A stretch of 64,000 nt of DNA, from assembly GCF_003353175.1 (NCBI RefSeq), contig NZ_QHKS01000017.1, positions 62,368-126,367 on the forward strand, read 5' to 3'. Origin of the DNA: Paraburkholderia lacunae (GTDB lineage Bacteria > Pseudomonadota > Gammaproteobacteria > Burkholderiales > Burkholderiaceae). Within the stretch, counting starts at the first letter, position 1, and every line of letters begins with the position of its first letter. Under the pieces are notes generated by a model. That model was not told where the DNA came from. It saw only the letters and a program-made list of their open reading frames with translations, and did not search any database. Shown here piece after piece: positions 24,244 through 32,766 of this stretch. The position numbers and the translations under genes are program-made.

Positions 24244-25770
24244 CTACTGAAACGCCACTTCCGCAAAGCTGCGCAGCTTGCGGCTATGCAACCGATGCAG
24301 CCCGTTCATCCGTAGCAACTCCATCGCCTTCACGCCGATCTGCAAATGCTGATCGACCTGCGCGCGATAGAACTGATCGGCCATGCCGGGCAGCTTCAAC
24401 TCCCCATGCAAGGGCTTGTCCGATACGCAGAGTAAGGTGCCGTAAGGCACGCGGAAACGGAAGCCGTTCGCCGCAATCGTCGCGCTTTCCATATCGAGTG
24501 CGACCGCACGGCTCTGCGACAGCCGCTGCACCGGCTCGCGATGATCGCGCAACTCCCAGTTGCGGTTATCCACACTCGCCACCGTGCCCGTACGCATCAC
24601 GCGTTTCAACTCGACGCCATCCAGTTGCGTGACCTGTGCGACCGCGCGCTCCAACGCCACCTGCACTTCGGCAAGCGCCGGAATCGGCACCCACAGCGGC
24701 AGATCCGCGTCGAGCACGTGGTCCTCGCGCACGTAGCCGTGCGCCAGCACGTAGTCGCCCAGACGCTGCGTGTTGCGCAGACCGGCGCAGTGACCCAGCA
24801 TGATCCATGCGTGCGGACGCAGTACCGCGATGTGATCGGTAATCGTCTTCGCGTTCGACGGCCCGACGCCGATGTTGATCATCGTGATGCCGCTGCCGTC
24901 CGCGCGCTTCAGGTGATACGCGGGCATCTGCGGCAGACGCGGCGGCGCCGTGCCTTCCTGCGCCTGCTCACCGAGATTCTCGTTGTACGTGACCACGTCG
25001 CCCGGTTCGACGAACGACGTGTATTCGCTGCGGTAGGCGCGCAGTGCTTCGTCGTCGGTATGGGCCATCATCGTGCGACCGAGTTTGACGAACTCGTCGA
25101 TATAAAACTGGTAGTTCGTGTACAGCACGTAGTTCTGGCAATGCGTGGGCGACGTCGCTGTGTAGTGCTTCAGCCGATGCAGCGAAAAATCCACGCGCGC
25201 CGCCGTGAAGAGCGCCAACGGATGCGGCTCGCCCGGCAGCGGCTCATACGTGCCGTTGACGATGCGGTCGTCCAGCAGCGCGAGGTCCGGCGTGTCGAAC
25301 ACATCGCGCATCAGGAACAGACGTTCGCGATCCAGATCGCCTTCGAGGTGAATGCCTTCGGCGAACGCGAAATGAATCGGGATCGGTTGATCGGACACCC
25401 CCACGTCGATCTGCACGTGATGGTTCTTCGCCAACAGGCGCAATTGCTCGCGGTAGTAGTTGCCGAACAGGTCCGGCCGCGTCACGGTCGTCTCGAACAC
25501 GCCCGGACCCGCGACGAATCCGTACGAGCGGCGCGAGTCGATATGCGTGTTGACCTCGGTGCACACTCTGACGAACGGGTAGCAGGCGCGCACCCGGCGA
25601 TCGAACAATTCGTTGCGGCGGTAGCGCGCGAAGGCGTCGCGCAGATACGAAGTGTTCGCTTCGTAGATGGCGGACAGGCGAGTGACGGCCTCGGTGGCGT
25701 CGTCGAAGGATTCGGTTGGGAAGCTGTTGGCGGGAGTCTGCACCGCGCGTTGATTGGTATCGTTGTTCAT
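24244..25770 (-). CDS. amn: AMP nucleosidase
   Basis: 508 residues from ATG 25770. The enzyme splits AMP into adenine and ribose-5-phosphate. The N-terminal domain (AIYEANTSYLRDAFARY) and the C-terminal nucleoside-phosphorylase-like catalytic domain (MINIGVGPSNAKTITDHIAVLRP, then DMESATIAANGFRFRVPYG with the conserved Asp/Glu, and CVSDKPLHGELK) are complete. ATG 25776 is also possible, but AGAGG is only 3 bases from it and 9 from ATG 25770. It stands alone on the minus strand and is the first normal chromosomal gene right of the island. Confidence 0.93.
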   Translation of the reverse strand: MNNDTNQRAVQTPANSFPTESFDDATEAVTRLSAIYEANTSYLRDAFARYRRNELFDRRVRACYPFVRVCTEVNTHIDSRRSYGFVAGPGVFETTVTRPDLFGNYYREQLRLLAKNHHVQIDVGVSDQPIPIHFAFAEGIHLEGDLDRERLFLMRDVFDTPDLALLDDRIVNGTYEPLPGEPHPLALFTAARVDFSLHRLKHYTATSPTHCQNYVLYTNYQFYIDEFVKLGRTMMAHTDDEALRAYRSEYTSFVEPGDVVTYNENLGEQAQEGTAPPRLPQMPAYHLKRADGSGITMINIGVGPSNAKTITDHIAVLRPHAWIMLGHCAGLRNTQRLGDYVLAHGYVREDHVLDADLPLWVPIPALAEVQVALERAVAQVTQLDGVELKRVMRTGTVASVDNRNWELRDHREPVQRLSQSRAVALDMESATIAANGFRFRVPYGTLLCVSDKPLHGELKLPGMADQFYRAQVDQHLQIGVKAMELLRMNGLHRLHSRKLRSFAEVAFQ

Positions 25771-25970
25771 CGTCATTCGCCTCTATTAACGAGACGACAT
25801 TACCACGGAACCCGCGCTCGCAAAATGACCGTGCAGCGCGGGTGGCGCCCGCGGCGGCAATGACCGCGCGATTGCGGGCACGCCGCGCGAAAGCGGCGCA
25901 AAATAAGGCGATCGCGCCCGTAGGCAAGGCTGGATTTGCTAGAATCGGGGCACCATATTGGAGAGTCACC

Positions 25971-26366
25971 ATGAAGCCGTTCCTTCCCATCGCCGTTGCG
26001 CTGGCCCTCGCCTTCGGCAGCGCCGCGATGGCTGCCCAGCCCGTCGACGCCACGCCGCCCCCGGATCAACCGCAGTCCGCCAACGAACGGGCCGGCCTGC
26101 CGGACCTGAAGGCGATCAACCGGCCGGCCGCGCAAGTCAGCTCCAAGGTCGAAATCAACGTACCGCGCACGCCGAGCTTCCACGAACGCAGCGCCAACGG
26201 CACCGAAATCACCGAATACCGCGACAAAGGCAAGCCGGTTGAAATCAACGTGCACTCGAACCTCGGCACGCACTATCAGATGAGTGCGCCGCTCGACACG
26301 TCGCCCACCGTGCGCGACAACGGCCGCGCAAGCACACGTTTGCCGTCGGTGAATCTGAGCTATTGA
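25971..26366 (+). CDS. DUF2782 family exported protein
   Basis: 131 residues with a clear Sec signal peptide (MKPFLPIAVALALAFGSAAMAAQ). The mature part has VEINVPRTPSFHERSANGTEITEYRDKGKPVEINVHSNLGTHYQM, the short beta-rich pattern of DUF2782. Function unknown. Genes of this family often lie beside thrB and polA in betaproteobacteria, and here thrB follows. GGAGAG is 5 bases before ATG 25971; the longer in-frame start at 25716 runs antisense through amn and was rejected. Confidence 0.85.
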   Translation: MKPFLPIAVALALAFGSAAMAAQPVDATPPPDQPQSANERAGLPDLKAINRPAAQVSSKVEINVPRTPSFHERSANGTEITEYRDKGKPVEINVHSNLGTHYQMSAPLDTSPTVRDNGRASTRLPSVNLSY

Positions 26367-26610
26367 CAACACCGGAGCGGCGGCCTGGCGTAAGCCGCCG
26401 CCCTCCTGCTCTGCGCGGTCTGCGGAGCGTTGCCCTTGGGGCTTTCAGCCAGATTGCCGAGATGCGGCGCTTAGCTCCGGCGCTGAGTTGCAGCGCCGAC
26501 TTGCCGCCCAGACTTAGCGCGCTTCGGCAGCGCTTTTTGACACCGCACCTGCCACACCTCGCACTGGCCGCAACGCGCCAGCCCGACCAACCTGATCCGA
26601 CGTTTCCCGC

Positions 26611-27606
26611 ATGGCTGTCTTCACCGCTGTCACCGAACCCCAACTAGCAGAATGGATGCGCCATTACGATCTCGGCGAAGTCGTCGAATTTCGCGGCATC
26701 CCGTCCGGTATTGAGAACAGCAACTTCTTTCTGACGACGACGCGCGGCGAATACGTCCTCACGATTTTCGAAAAGCTGACGGCCGAACAACTTCCGTTCT
26801 ATCTCGATCTGATGCAGCATCTGGCCGCGCACCGCGTGCCGGTGCCGGACCCGATGCCGCGCGAAGACGGCACGCTGTTCGGCACGCTGCATGGCAAACC
26901 CGCCGCGATCGTGACCAAGCTCGAAGGCGCGCCCGAGTTGGCGCCGGACGTCGAACACTGCATCGAAGTCGGGCAAATGCTCGCGCGCATGCATCTGGCG
27001 GGCCGCGATTACGCACGCTATCAGCCGAATCTGCGCAGCCTGCCGTGGTGGCAGGAAACCGTGCCGACCATCCTGCCGTTTCTGGACGGCGCGCAACGCG
27101 AGTTGCTGTCATCTGAACTCGCCTATCAGGAAGCTTTCTTCGCTTCGGCCGATTACGCCGCGCTGCCCGAAGGCCCGTGCCACGCCGACCTGTTCCGCGA
27201 CAACGCGCTGTTCGCGCACGCCGCACCCGAGACCGGCCATGAGGTGCGCCTGGGCGGTTTCTTCGACTTCTATTTCGCCGGCTGCGACAAATGGCTGTTC
27301 GACGTCGCTGTAACGGTCAACGACTGGTGCGTCGACCTCGCCACCGGCAAGCTCGACGATGCGCGCACCGAAGCCATGCTGCGCGCCTACCAGACCGTGC
27401 GCCCCTTCACCGCCGAAGAAAACAGCCATTGGGGCGACATGCTGCGTGCGGGCGCGTACCGATTCTGGGTCTCGCGCCTGTATGATTTTCATTTGCCGCG
27501 CGCGGCCGAGCTGCTCAAACCGCACGACCCCGGCCATTTCGAGCGCATTCTGCGCGAACGCCTGTCCGGCGTTGCACTTCCTGGCATTCATACCTCATGC
27601 AACTGA
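26611..27606 (+). CDS. thrB: Homoserine kinase (aminoglycoside-phosphotransferase fold)
   Basis: 331 residues. It phosphorylates homoserine in threonine biosynthesis. It belongs to the ThrB type with the APH/choline-kinase fold: VVEFRGIPSGIENSNFFLTT at the start, catalytic loop CHADLFRDNALF, and metal-binding GFFDFYFAGCDKWLFD. The downstream membrane protein starts 10 bases before this stop, so the two are co-translated. No strong Shine-Dalgarno precedes ATG 26611. The 244 bases upstream hold no gene. Confidence 0.93.
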   Translation: MAVFTAVTEPQLAEWMRHYDLGEVVEFRGIPSGIENSNFFLTTTRGEYVLTIFEKLTAEQLPFYLDLMQHLAAHRVPVPDPMPREDGTLFGTLHGKPAAIVTKLEGAPELAPDVEHCIEVGQMLARMHLAGRDYARYQPNLRSLPWWQETVPTILPFLDGAQRELLSSELAYQEAFFASADYAALPEGPCHADLFRDNALFAHAAPETGHEVRLGGFFDFYFAGCDKWLFDVAVTVNDWCVDLATGKLDDARTEAMLRAYQTVRPFTAEENSHWGDMLRAGAYRFWVSRLYDFHLPRAAELLKPHDPGHFERILRERLSGVALPGIHTSCN

Positions 27607-28403
27607 TCGAAGTCCCCGCGAAAACCGGCTATGTATGGTTCCGGCAGGGTATCTGGCTGTTCCGCAAGAACCCGCTCGCGTTTCTGACGCTGTTCTTCAC
27701 CTACCTGCTGGTCATGACGCTGGTGGCGCAGATTCCGGTGATCGGCGGGGTGCTGCCGCTGGTGTTCATTCCGGGCGTCGCGGTCGGCTTCATGGCGGCG
27801 TGCCGCAATACGATCGCCGGCAAACCGGTGTTTCCGACCATTCTGGTGGACGGCTTTCACTCGTATGGCGCCGTGGTCGCCAAACGCCTGCTGGCGCTCG
27901 GCGTGCTGTATGTCGTCGCGATGGCGTTGGTGCTCGCCGGCTCGGCGCTGGCTGACGGCGGCATGCTGCTGAAGGTGATGCTCGGCGGCGTGGCAATGGA
28001 TCAGGAGGCGTTCGCGAACAGCAATATTCCGCTCGCGGTGGTCACCGCATTCGTGCTCTACATTCCGGTGGCAATGATTTTCTGGTTCTCGCCGACGCTC
28101 ATTGCGTGGCACGACATTCCGCCGGTCAAAGCGATGTTCTTCAGCCTCGTCAGTTGCTGGCGCAATCGCGGCGCGTTCATTGTGTTCGGCGCGCTGTGGT
28201 TCGCGGTGGCCATGACGGTGTCAATCGGTTTGTCGGCGCTGATGCAGGCGCTGGGCGCCGGCGACTTCGCATTCGCGATCCTGATGCCCGCCACGATGAT
28301 CGTCACGACCATGCTGTATTGCTCGTTCTACGCAACCTATCGCGGCTGCTTCGGCGTGCAAACGCCCGAAACGCCGGACCTGCCGACCACCCCGGCGGCT
28401 TGA
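27597..28403 (+). CDS. BPSS1780-type integral membrane protein
   Basis: 268 residues with about six hydrophobic segments (for example AFLTLFFTYLLVMTLVAQIPVIGGVLPLVFI and GVLYVVAMALVLAGSAL). The start MQLIEVPAKTGYVWFRQGIWLFRKNPLAF is typical of a Burkholderiales membrane family known only by locus name. No catalytic motif is visible; function unknown. It overlaps thrB by 10 bases, a link conserved enough in this lineage to suggest co-expression rather than a shared pathway. Confidence 0.82.
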   Translation: MQLIEVPAKTGYVWFRQGIWLFRKNPLAFLTLFFTYLLVMTLVAQIPVIGGVLPLVFIPGVAVGFMAACRNTIAGKPVFPTILVDGFHSYGAVVAKRLLALGVLYVVAMALVLAGSALADGGMLLKVMLGGVAMDQEAFANSNIPLAVVTAFVLYIPVAMIFWFSPTLIAWHDIPPVKAMFFSLVSCWRNRGAFIVFGALWFAVAMTVSIGLSALMQALGAGDFAFAILMPATMIVTTMLYCSFYATYRGCFGVQTPETPDLPTTPAA

Positions 28404-28550
28404 GTATTTTGGCGCGCGGGCGCGGAGCGCTGATCGAGCGCTCACGCGCCGCTTCGCCGGCTTCTCGACTCCACTCGTCAACGCGATGCGATTTGCGGCA
28501 CAATAGTTTGCGCGCAATCGATTTGCACGCTATTTCAGACGAGATGCACC

Positions 28551-29003
28551 ATGACCCAGCGCCCCGCTTTGCCCTCCACGCTCGACGAGCAACTCTGCTT
28601 CGCACTCTATTCGACCTCGCTCGCGATGACGAAAGCGTACAAGCCGCTGCTCGACAAGCTCGACCTCACGTACCCGCAATATCTGGCGATGCTGGTGCTA
28701 TGGGAAACCGACGACATCACGGTCAAGGACATCGCCGCGCGTCTGAATCTCGACTCGGCGACGGTCACACCGCTGCTCAAGCGCCTCGAGACGCAAGGCT
28801 ATCTGCAACGGGTGCGCGGAGTCGAAGATGAGCGCCTCGTCTACATCCGGCTGACCAAAGCCGGCACGGCACTGAAGCGCCAGGCGCGGGAAGTGCCGGC
28901 GGAAATCTTCTGCGCGACCCAGCAGACACCCGAATTCCTGCTTTGTCTGCGCGACGACCTGACGCGCCTGCGCACCACCCTCAACGATTACATGGACCAC
29001 TAG
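28551..29003 (+). CDS. ohrR: Organic hydroperoxide resistance regulator OhrR (MarR family)
   Basis: 150 residues. MarR winged helix (YPQYLAMLVLWETDDITVKDIAARLNLDSATVTPLLKRLE, wing RVRGVEDERLVYIRLT). The redox-sensing Cys of the OhrR group is C16 in LDEQLCFALYSTS; its oxidation by organic hydroperoxide releases the repressor from DNA. A second Cys lies in IFCATQQ near the C-terminus, which would allow a two-Cys mechanism. The gene precedes ohr on the same strand, with a palindromic operator between them. Confidence 0.93.
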   Translation: MTQRPALPSTLDEQLCFALYSTSLAMTKAYKPLLDKLDLTYPQYLAMLVLWETDDITVKDIAARLNLDSATVTPLLKRLETQGYLQRVRGVEDERLVYIRLTKAGTALKRQAREVPAEIFCATQQTPEFLLCLRDDLTRLRTTLNDYMDH

Positions 29004-29047
29004 CCAGCCTGCTGCAAAAGCACGCTATCGATTCGATTCGCAAATTC

Positions 29048-29078
29048 ATTTGTACACAAATCATTTGTGTACTATCTT
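29048..29078 (+). promoter_or_regulatory. ohr promoter with embedded OhrR operator
   Basis: -35 TTGTAC (29050-29055), 17-base spacer, -10 TATCTT (29073-29078). The spacer holds the perfect dyad with arms GTACACAAAT (29052-29061) and ATTTGTGTAC (29063-29072) around one C. A second overlapping dyad ATTTGT/ACACAAAT begins at 29048. An OhrR dimer bound here would occlude RNA polymerase. Confidence 0.75.
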
Positions 29079-29171
29079 TATCGCATGCCGCTTCGATAGC
29101 GATGAGCCGGAACGGTGAGCAAGCAGCGGCACACATGCAGATCCTGACAACCCAGATTGAGGAGCAGCAAA

Positions 29172-29591
29172 ATGAACGTACTCTACAAAGCAAGCGCAAC
29201 CAGCACCGGTGGCCGTGACGGCCGTGCAGTGTCGTCGGACAATGTGCTGGACGTGAAGCTGGCCGCGCCGCGCGAACTAGGCGGCAACGGCACGGTGGGC
29301 ACGAACCCGGAACAACTCTTTGCCGCCGGCTATTCGGCCTGTTTCCTGAGCGCGATGAAGTTCGTCGCCGGCCAGCACAAGCAGGCTTTGCCGGCGGACA
29401 CGCAAGTCAAGGCGGAAGTGGGCATCGGCCCGAACGACAACGGCGGCTTCGCGCTCGATATCGATCTGCTCATCTCGCTGCCGGGTCTCGCCGCGGAGGC
29501 GGCTAAGGAACTGGTCGACGCCGCGCATCACGTTTGCCCGTACTCGAACGCCACGCGCGACAACGTCGCAGTGCGTTTGCAAATTGTGTGA
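29172..29591 (+). CDS. ohr: Organic hydroperoxide resistance protein Ohr
   Basis: 139 residues. Thiol-dependent peroxidase of the Ohr/OsmC family acting on organic and fatty-acid hydroperoxides. The two catalytic cysteines are C57 (YSACFLSAM) and C122 (HHVCPYSNATRDN); the start MNVLYKASATSTGGRDGRA is diagnostic. GAGGAGCAGC lies upstream of ATG 29172. Controlled by OhrR from the adjacent gene. Confidence 0.96.
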   Translation: MNVLYKASATSTGGRDGRAVSSDNVLDVKLAAPRELGGNGTVGTNPEQLFAAGYSACFLSAMKFVAGQHKQALPADTQVKAEVGIGPNDNGGFALDIDLLISLPGLAAEAAKELVDAAHHVCPYSNATRDNVAVRLQIV

Positions 29592-30067
29592 GCGTACGAC
29601 CTGTATGTATAGCGGTGGTGGCGCGACAAAACCGCGCCGCAACGGTCAGCGCCTGCTCCTCGCAAAACAGGCGCGGGCGTTGTGCTTTCTTACGGCTGGC
29701 GAAACTGCAGCCTAAGTGAATTCACGCGCCGTGGCTGGCAAGCGCTGAAGAGCTCGCCGATTGCGTCGTGGTGCTGAGCAAGAATTATCTCGCGCCGATC
29801 GTCGACCATGCGCAAGCGCGGCAGCACACACTGGCTCGCTTCGGCACGTAACCGTCGGCATTGCATTGGCCGATATCGCGGGGCCGCTGGCATTGCTCGT
29901 CGCGCGATGTTCGTGTTCGGCGACGGCACCGCTGGGCAGGCGGCTTATTGATGCCCGATGTGGCTTGGGTGGCGTTCGCCGCGGTGTTGAATCACGCGTT
30001 GTGACAATCGAATCCGGCTGCCTGAGAGTTCATGACAGCTTGGGCGCCTCACCCGAACAGCAACAGC
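29592..30067 (+). other. Gap without a recognisable gene
   Basis: 476 bases. Open frames are short and broken in all frames; fragments such as EELADCVVVLSKNYLAPIVDHAQ (near 29744) hint at a decayed gene but could not be assigned. GCGCCTG (29649-29655) and CAGGCGC (29668-29674) could form a weak terminator for ohr. Confidence 0.4.
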
Positions 30068-30244
30068 TTAGTGCTGGCTCATCCACGCCGGTTGGCGGAT
30101 GTTCGCCTCGCGATCCAGCTTGCGCATGCGGAATTCGAGATCGTACAGATCCGTAGCTTCGGCGAGAAATGCGTCAGCACGTTCTTTCGCAAGCTGATCG
30201 GGCGATTTGGTCAGAAACAGGAACAGGCGGCTCAGCAGGTACAT
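30068..30244 (-). CDS. DUF3563 family small protein
   Basis: 58 residues, MYLLSRLFLFLTKSPDQLAKE then ADAFLAEATDLYDLEFRMRKLDRE. The pattern of a hydrophobic N-terminus and a D(I/L)YDLExRMRxLDR core matches DUF3563, short proteins abundant in Burkholderiales and of unknown function. ATG 30244 with GAGG 6 bases upstream is preferred over TTG two codons earlier. It has a strong promoter region packed with palindromes just upstream, which suggests tight regulation. Confidence 0.82.
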   Translation of the reverse strand: MYLLSRLFLFLTKSPDQLAKERADAFLAEATDLYDLEFRMRKLDREANIRQPAWMSQH

Positions 30245-30264
30245 GGTCAACCTCGACTATGAAT

Positions 30265-30324
30265 TTAGGCGTTAACGCCTAAGGGATAACCCCTATTATA
30301 GGGAAAACCCTAGGAATGTGCCAA
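30265..30324 (-). promoter_or_regulatory. Promoter of the DUF3563 gene with nested palindromes
   Basis: On the minus strand: -35 TTGGCA (30324-30319), 18-base spacer, -10 TATAAT (30300-30295). The -10 is the centre of CCCTAT/ATAGGG; the spacer contains AGGGTTTTCCCT; downstream lie GGGGTTATCCC and the perfect 18-bp palindrome TTAGGCGTTAACGCCTAA (30265-30282). The repeated GGG-CCC spacing suggests a cooperative repressor or activator array. Regulator unknown. Confidence 0.7.
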
Positions 30325-30351
30325 TCTTCTTTTCGAAGTGTTGTTCCTGTG

Positions 30352-31548
30352 TCACCTTTCGCCGGCTGAGGCCGCACTGACGGCACTTTCCGCGATACGG
30401 CCGGCGCCCGTGCGGCGCTGGTTCCTGAAGAACTCCCACACCAACGTGCTCGCATCCGGCCCTTTGGACGAGTGAAACGGCACCGCGTCGTCACCGCCGC
30501 TCCACGCGTGTGCGAGCCCTTGCACGCGGCACAGCCGCACCAGGCGCCGGCCGCCGCGCAGATAGTCGCGCGTCACCACGCCGCCTTTGCGCTCTTCGCG
30601 CACTTCGCCGGATTTGCGCGCGCCGTTTTCGTCGACGATCCGGTTCAGCCGGAGAAATTGCACCGCCAGTTGGTCCGCATTGACAGGCGCGACCACGTGA
30701 TCGGCGTCGCCGTGAATGACGATCGCCGGCATGCCGGGGTACTCCGCCACATTGACAATTTCATCGACCAACTCGGCCGGTTCATGACGCGCGCCACGCC
30801 GCATCACGTCCATCGCCGTAATGCCGGAGTGAGCCTCGCCCAAAGCCGGACCGGAATGCAGTGCGACTGCCGCAAAATGCTCCGGATGGTTGACCGCCAG
30901 CAGCCCCGTCAGACCCGCGCCAGCGGATATCCCGGCGACGTACACCCGTTCGCCGTCGAACCCATGTTGCATGACGAGTGCATCCACCAGCGACACCACG
31001 GCGCGCGCCTCGGCGCCGCCGGCGCTTTCGCCAGAGTCGTACCAGTGCCAGCAGCGGTGCGAATGCACATGTTTCGACTGCTCCGGATACACCACCGCAA
31101 AGCCGAACCGGTCGGCCAGCACATTCATGCGCGTGCCTTCGGCGAATTCATCGATCGATTGCGTGCAGCCGTGCAGCATCACCACCAGCGGCATGGCTTC
31201 GAGCGCACGGCCGGACGGAATGTACAGCCCATATTGGAGATGATTGACGAGCCGCCCGGGCATCGCAGGCGCCGAGTGAAAAGAGCGGGTCCACGAACCG
31301 CTCGCCCAAGCCGACGCCCGCGGACGGACGCGCGACTCCCGGGCGACGGCGCGCGGCGCCTCGCGTTTCGTGGGTGCGCGCACCGCAGCCGCCGGTGTGA
31401 GCGGACGGACCTTGGTCGACGGCTTCGCGGTGGCGGGCCGTGCAGAACGCGTGGTGGTGCGCTTGGTGGTTTTGTGAGCGTGCTCGGTCTGAATCGCGAG
31501 CAGCCGTTTGAGACCGCGTAGCCAGATTTTCGATAGACTTTTTGCCAT
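30352..31548 (-). CDS. PHB-depolymerase-family esterase
   Basis: 398 residues. The alpha/beta-hydrolase core has the oxyanion motif VVMLHGCTQS, the nucleophile motif GISAGAG, Asp in IHGDADH and His in GLAHAWSGG, typical of the PHB depolymerase/feruloyl esterase (LpqC-like) group. There is no signal peptide; instead the first 90 or so residues are strongly basic and Ala/Thr/Arg-rich, which is unusual and may bind polyhydroxybutyrate granules, nucleic acid or membranes. Substrate could be PHB oligomers or acyl esters. ATG 31548 (MAKSLSKIWLRG) was taken instead of an in-frame codon at 31626 that would add a Pro/Cys-rich segment. Confidence 0.82.
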   Translation of the reverse strand: MAKSLSKIWLRGLKRLLAIQTEHAHKTTKRTTTRSARPATAKPSTKVRPLTPAAAVRAPTKREAPRAVARESRVRPRASAWASGSWTRSFHSAPAMPGRLVNHLQYGLYIPSGRALEAMPLVVMLHGCTQSIDEFAEGTRMNVLADRFGFAVVYPEQSKHVHSHRCWHWYDSGESAGGAEARAVVSLVDALVMQHGFDGERVYVAGISAGAGLTGLLAVNHPEHFAAVALHSGPALGEAHSGITAMDVMRRGARHEPAELVDEIVNVAEYPGMPAIVIHGDADHVVAPVNADQLAVQFLRLNRIVDENGARKSGEVREERKGGVVTRDYLRGGRRLVRLCRVQGLAHAWSGGDDAVPFHSSKGPDASTLVWEFFRNQRRTGAGRIAESAVSAASAGER

Positions 31549-31816
31549 CGGCGGGAAACCTCGCAAAAAGGGGCAGGGGCCGTTCGGTGGAACGACGCTT
31601 TGTTGTGCAATGCACAATAACACCAATCCTCATGCAATGCTGGAAGCGTCGCTTCCTGCCCACTACCGAAAATTTCCACTCGCCGAACCTTATCGCCGGG
31701 TCGGCGTCAAACCGCGTCAAAGCTCGGTTGACAAGCCGGCCATCGACGACAAAACCGCCGCGCACGTTAAATCTACGCGGCAGCGCCCGTCTATACTGGC
31801 GGGTAACCTGACGGGC

Positions 31817-32626
31817 ATGCGATACCTTTGTCTCGTCGGTGATTGTCTCGTCGGCGAATCGCGCTGTTCGCGCGTTAAATCATTACCAACCCGATTCGAC
31901 GCGGCCCTGGCCGCGCTTTTTGCCATGCCCGGTTTACCGTCTCACCTGTGGTATTTGATCACCAGCGTCGGCGGCGCCGGCATGACGCTGCCGATCGCGC
32001 TCGCCATCGCGCTTTGGTTGGCGGTCGGATACACGTGGAGGATGGCGGCGGGCTGGTTGTTGTTGCTCGGCGCTGCCATCGCCGTCGTGACCGTCACAAA
32101 GCTGGCGTTCCTCGGCTGGGGTGTCGGCGTGCGCGAACTGGATTTCACCGGCGTCAGCGGTCATGCGATGTTGTCCACTGCCGTGTACCCGGTCGCGCTG
32201 TTCCTCATGCTGTTGCCGACGCGGCCGGCAATTCGTCTGATCGGCGTGCTGCTTGGCCTCGCCGCGGGCGCCGCGGTCGGTCTGTCGCGGGTCGTGCTGA
32301 GCGCTCACTCGCCGTCCGAAGCGATCACCGGCTGCCTGGTCGGCGCGCTGGCCGCGCTCGTCTTCGTGCGCATGGCGTGGCGCGCCGAGCCGGGTCGGCT
32401 TTCGGCGCCGCCCGTCGCCGCGAGTCTGATGGTTCTCGCAGTGCTGATGCACGGTGTGCACGTGCCCACTCAGCGCTGGGTCACGCACATTGCACTGAAG
32501 GTTTCCGGTCACGAGAGGCCGTTCATCCGCGCACGCTGGAAGGCCACGCGTGACAACCGCCCCGCCGCGGCACCGCTCTCGCCAACCCTCAATACGCTTG
32601 AGCCGCCGCGCTCATCCGACGTCTGA
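31817..32626 (+). CDS. PAP2-family membrane phosphatase
   Basis: 269 residues from ATG 31817. Several membrane helices; phosphatase motifs are FTGVSGHAMLST and GLSRVVLSAHSPSEAITG, corresponding to SGH and SRxxxxxHxxxE of type 2 phosphatidic acid phosphatases (the usual final Asp is Glu). It probably acts on lipid phosphates such as undecaprenyl diphosphate or phosphatidate at the outer face of the inner membrane. Start uncertain: 31925 is a shorter alternative, 31508 a longer one that overlaps the divergent esterase. Confidence 0.78.
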   Translation: MRYLCLVGDCLVGESRCSRVKSLPTRFDAALAALFAMPGLPSHLWYLITSVGGAGMTLPIALAIALWLAVGYTWRMAAGWLLLLGAAIAVVTVTKLAFLGWGVGVRELDFTGVSGHAMLSTAVYPVALFLMLLPTRPAIRLIGVLLGLAAGAAVGLSRVVLSAHSPSEAITGCLVGALAALVFVRMAWRAEPGRLSAPPVAASLMVLAVLMHGVHVPTQRWVTHIALKVSGHERPFIRARWKATRDNRPAAAPLSPTLNTLEPPRSSDV

Positions 32627-32690
32627 CACACTCTCCCCTCAGGTTCGCTGGCGGCGTCATGCGCCGGGTTGAATAATCGTCATGGGTCAC

Positions 32691-32717
32691 CGTTATAACC
32701 TTCCATATATTACGATA
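32691..32717 (+). promoter_or_regulatory. Candidate ModE site in front of modA
   Basis: CGTTATA at 32691-32697 and the roughly inverted TATATTACGATA at 32706-32717 resemble the two half-sites of the ModE box known from enterobacteria. modE lies at the other end of this cluster. Imperfect match; sequence only. Confidence 0.4.
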
Positions 32718-32766
32718 GCGTTTTAACCCGCCGCCGTTCCAGCTCACGCCGGACCTTCGAACCTTC

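Noticed and set aside
29761..30156. 131-codon plus-strand frame downstream of ohr
   Set aside because: It runs antisense through the DUF3563 gene, and the remainder resembles no family; treated as a gap, possibly a decayed gene.
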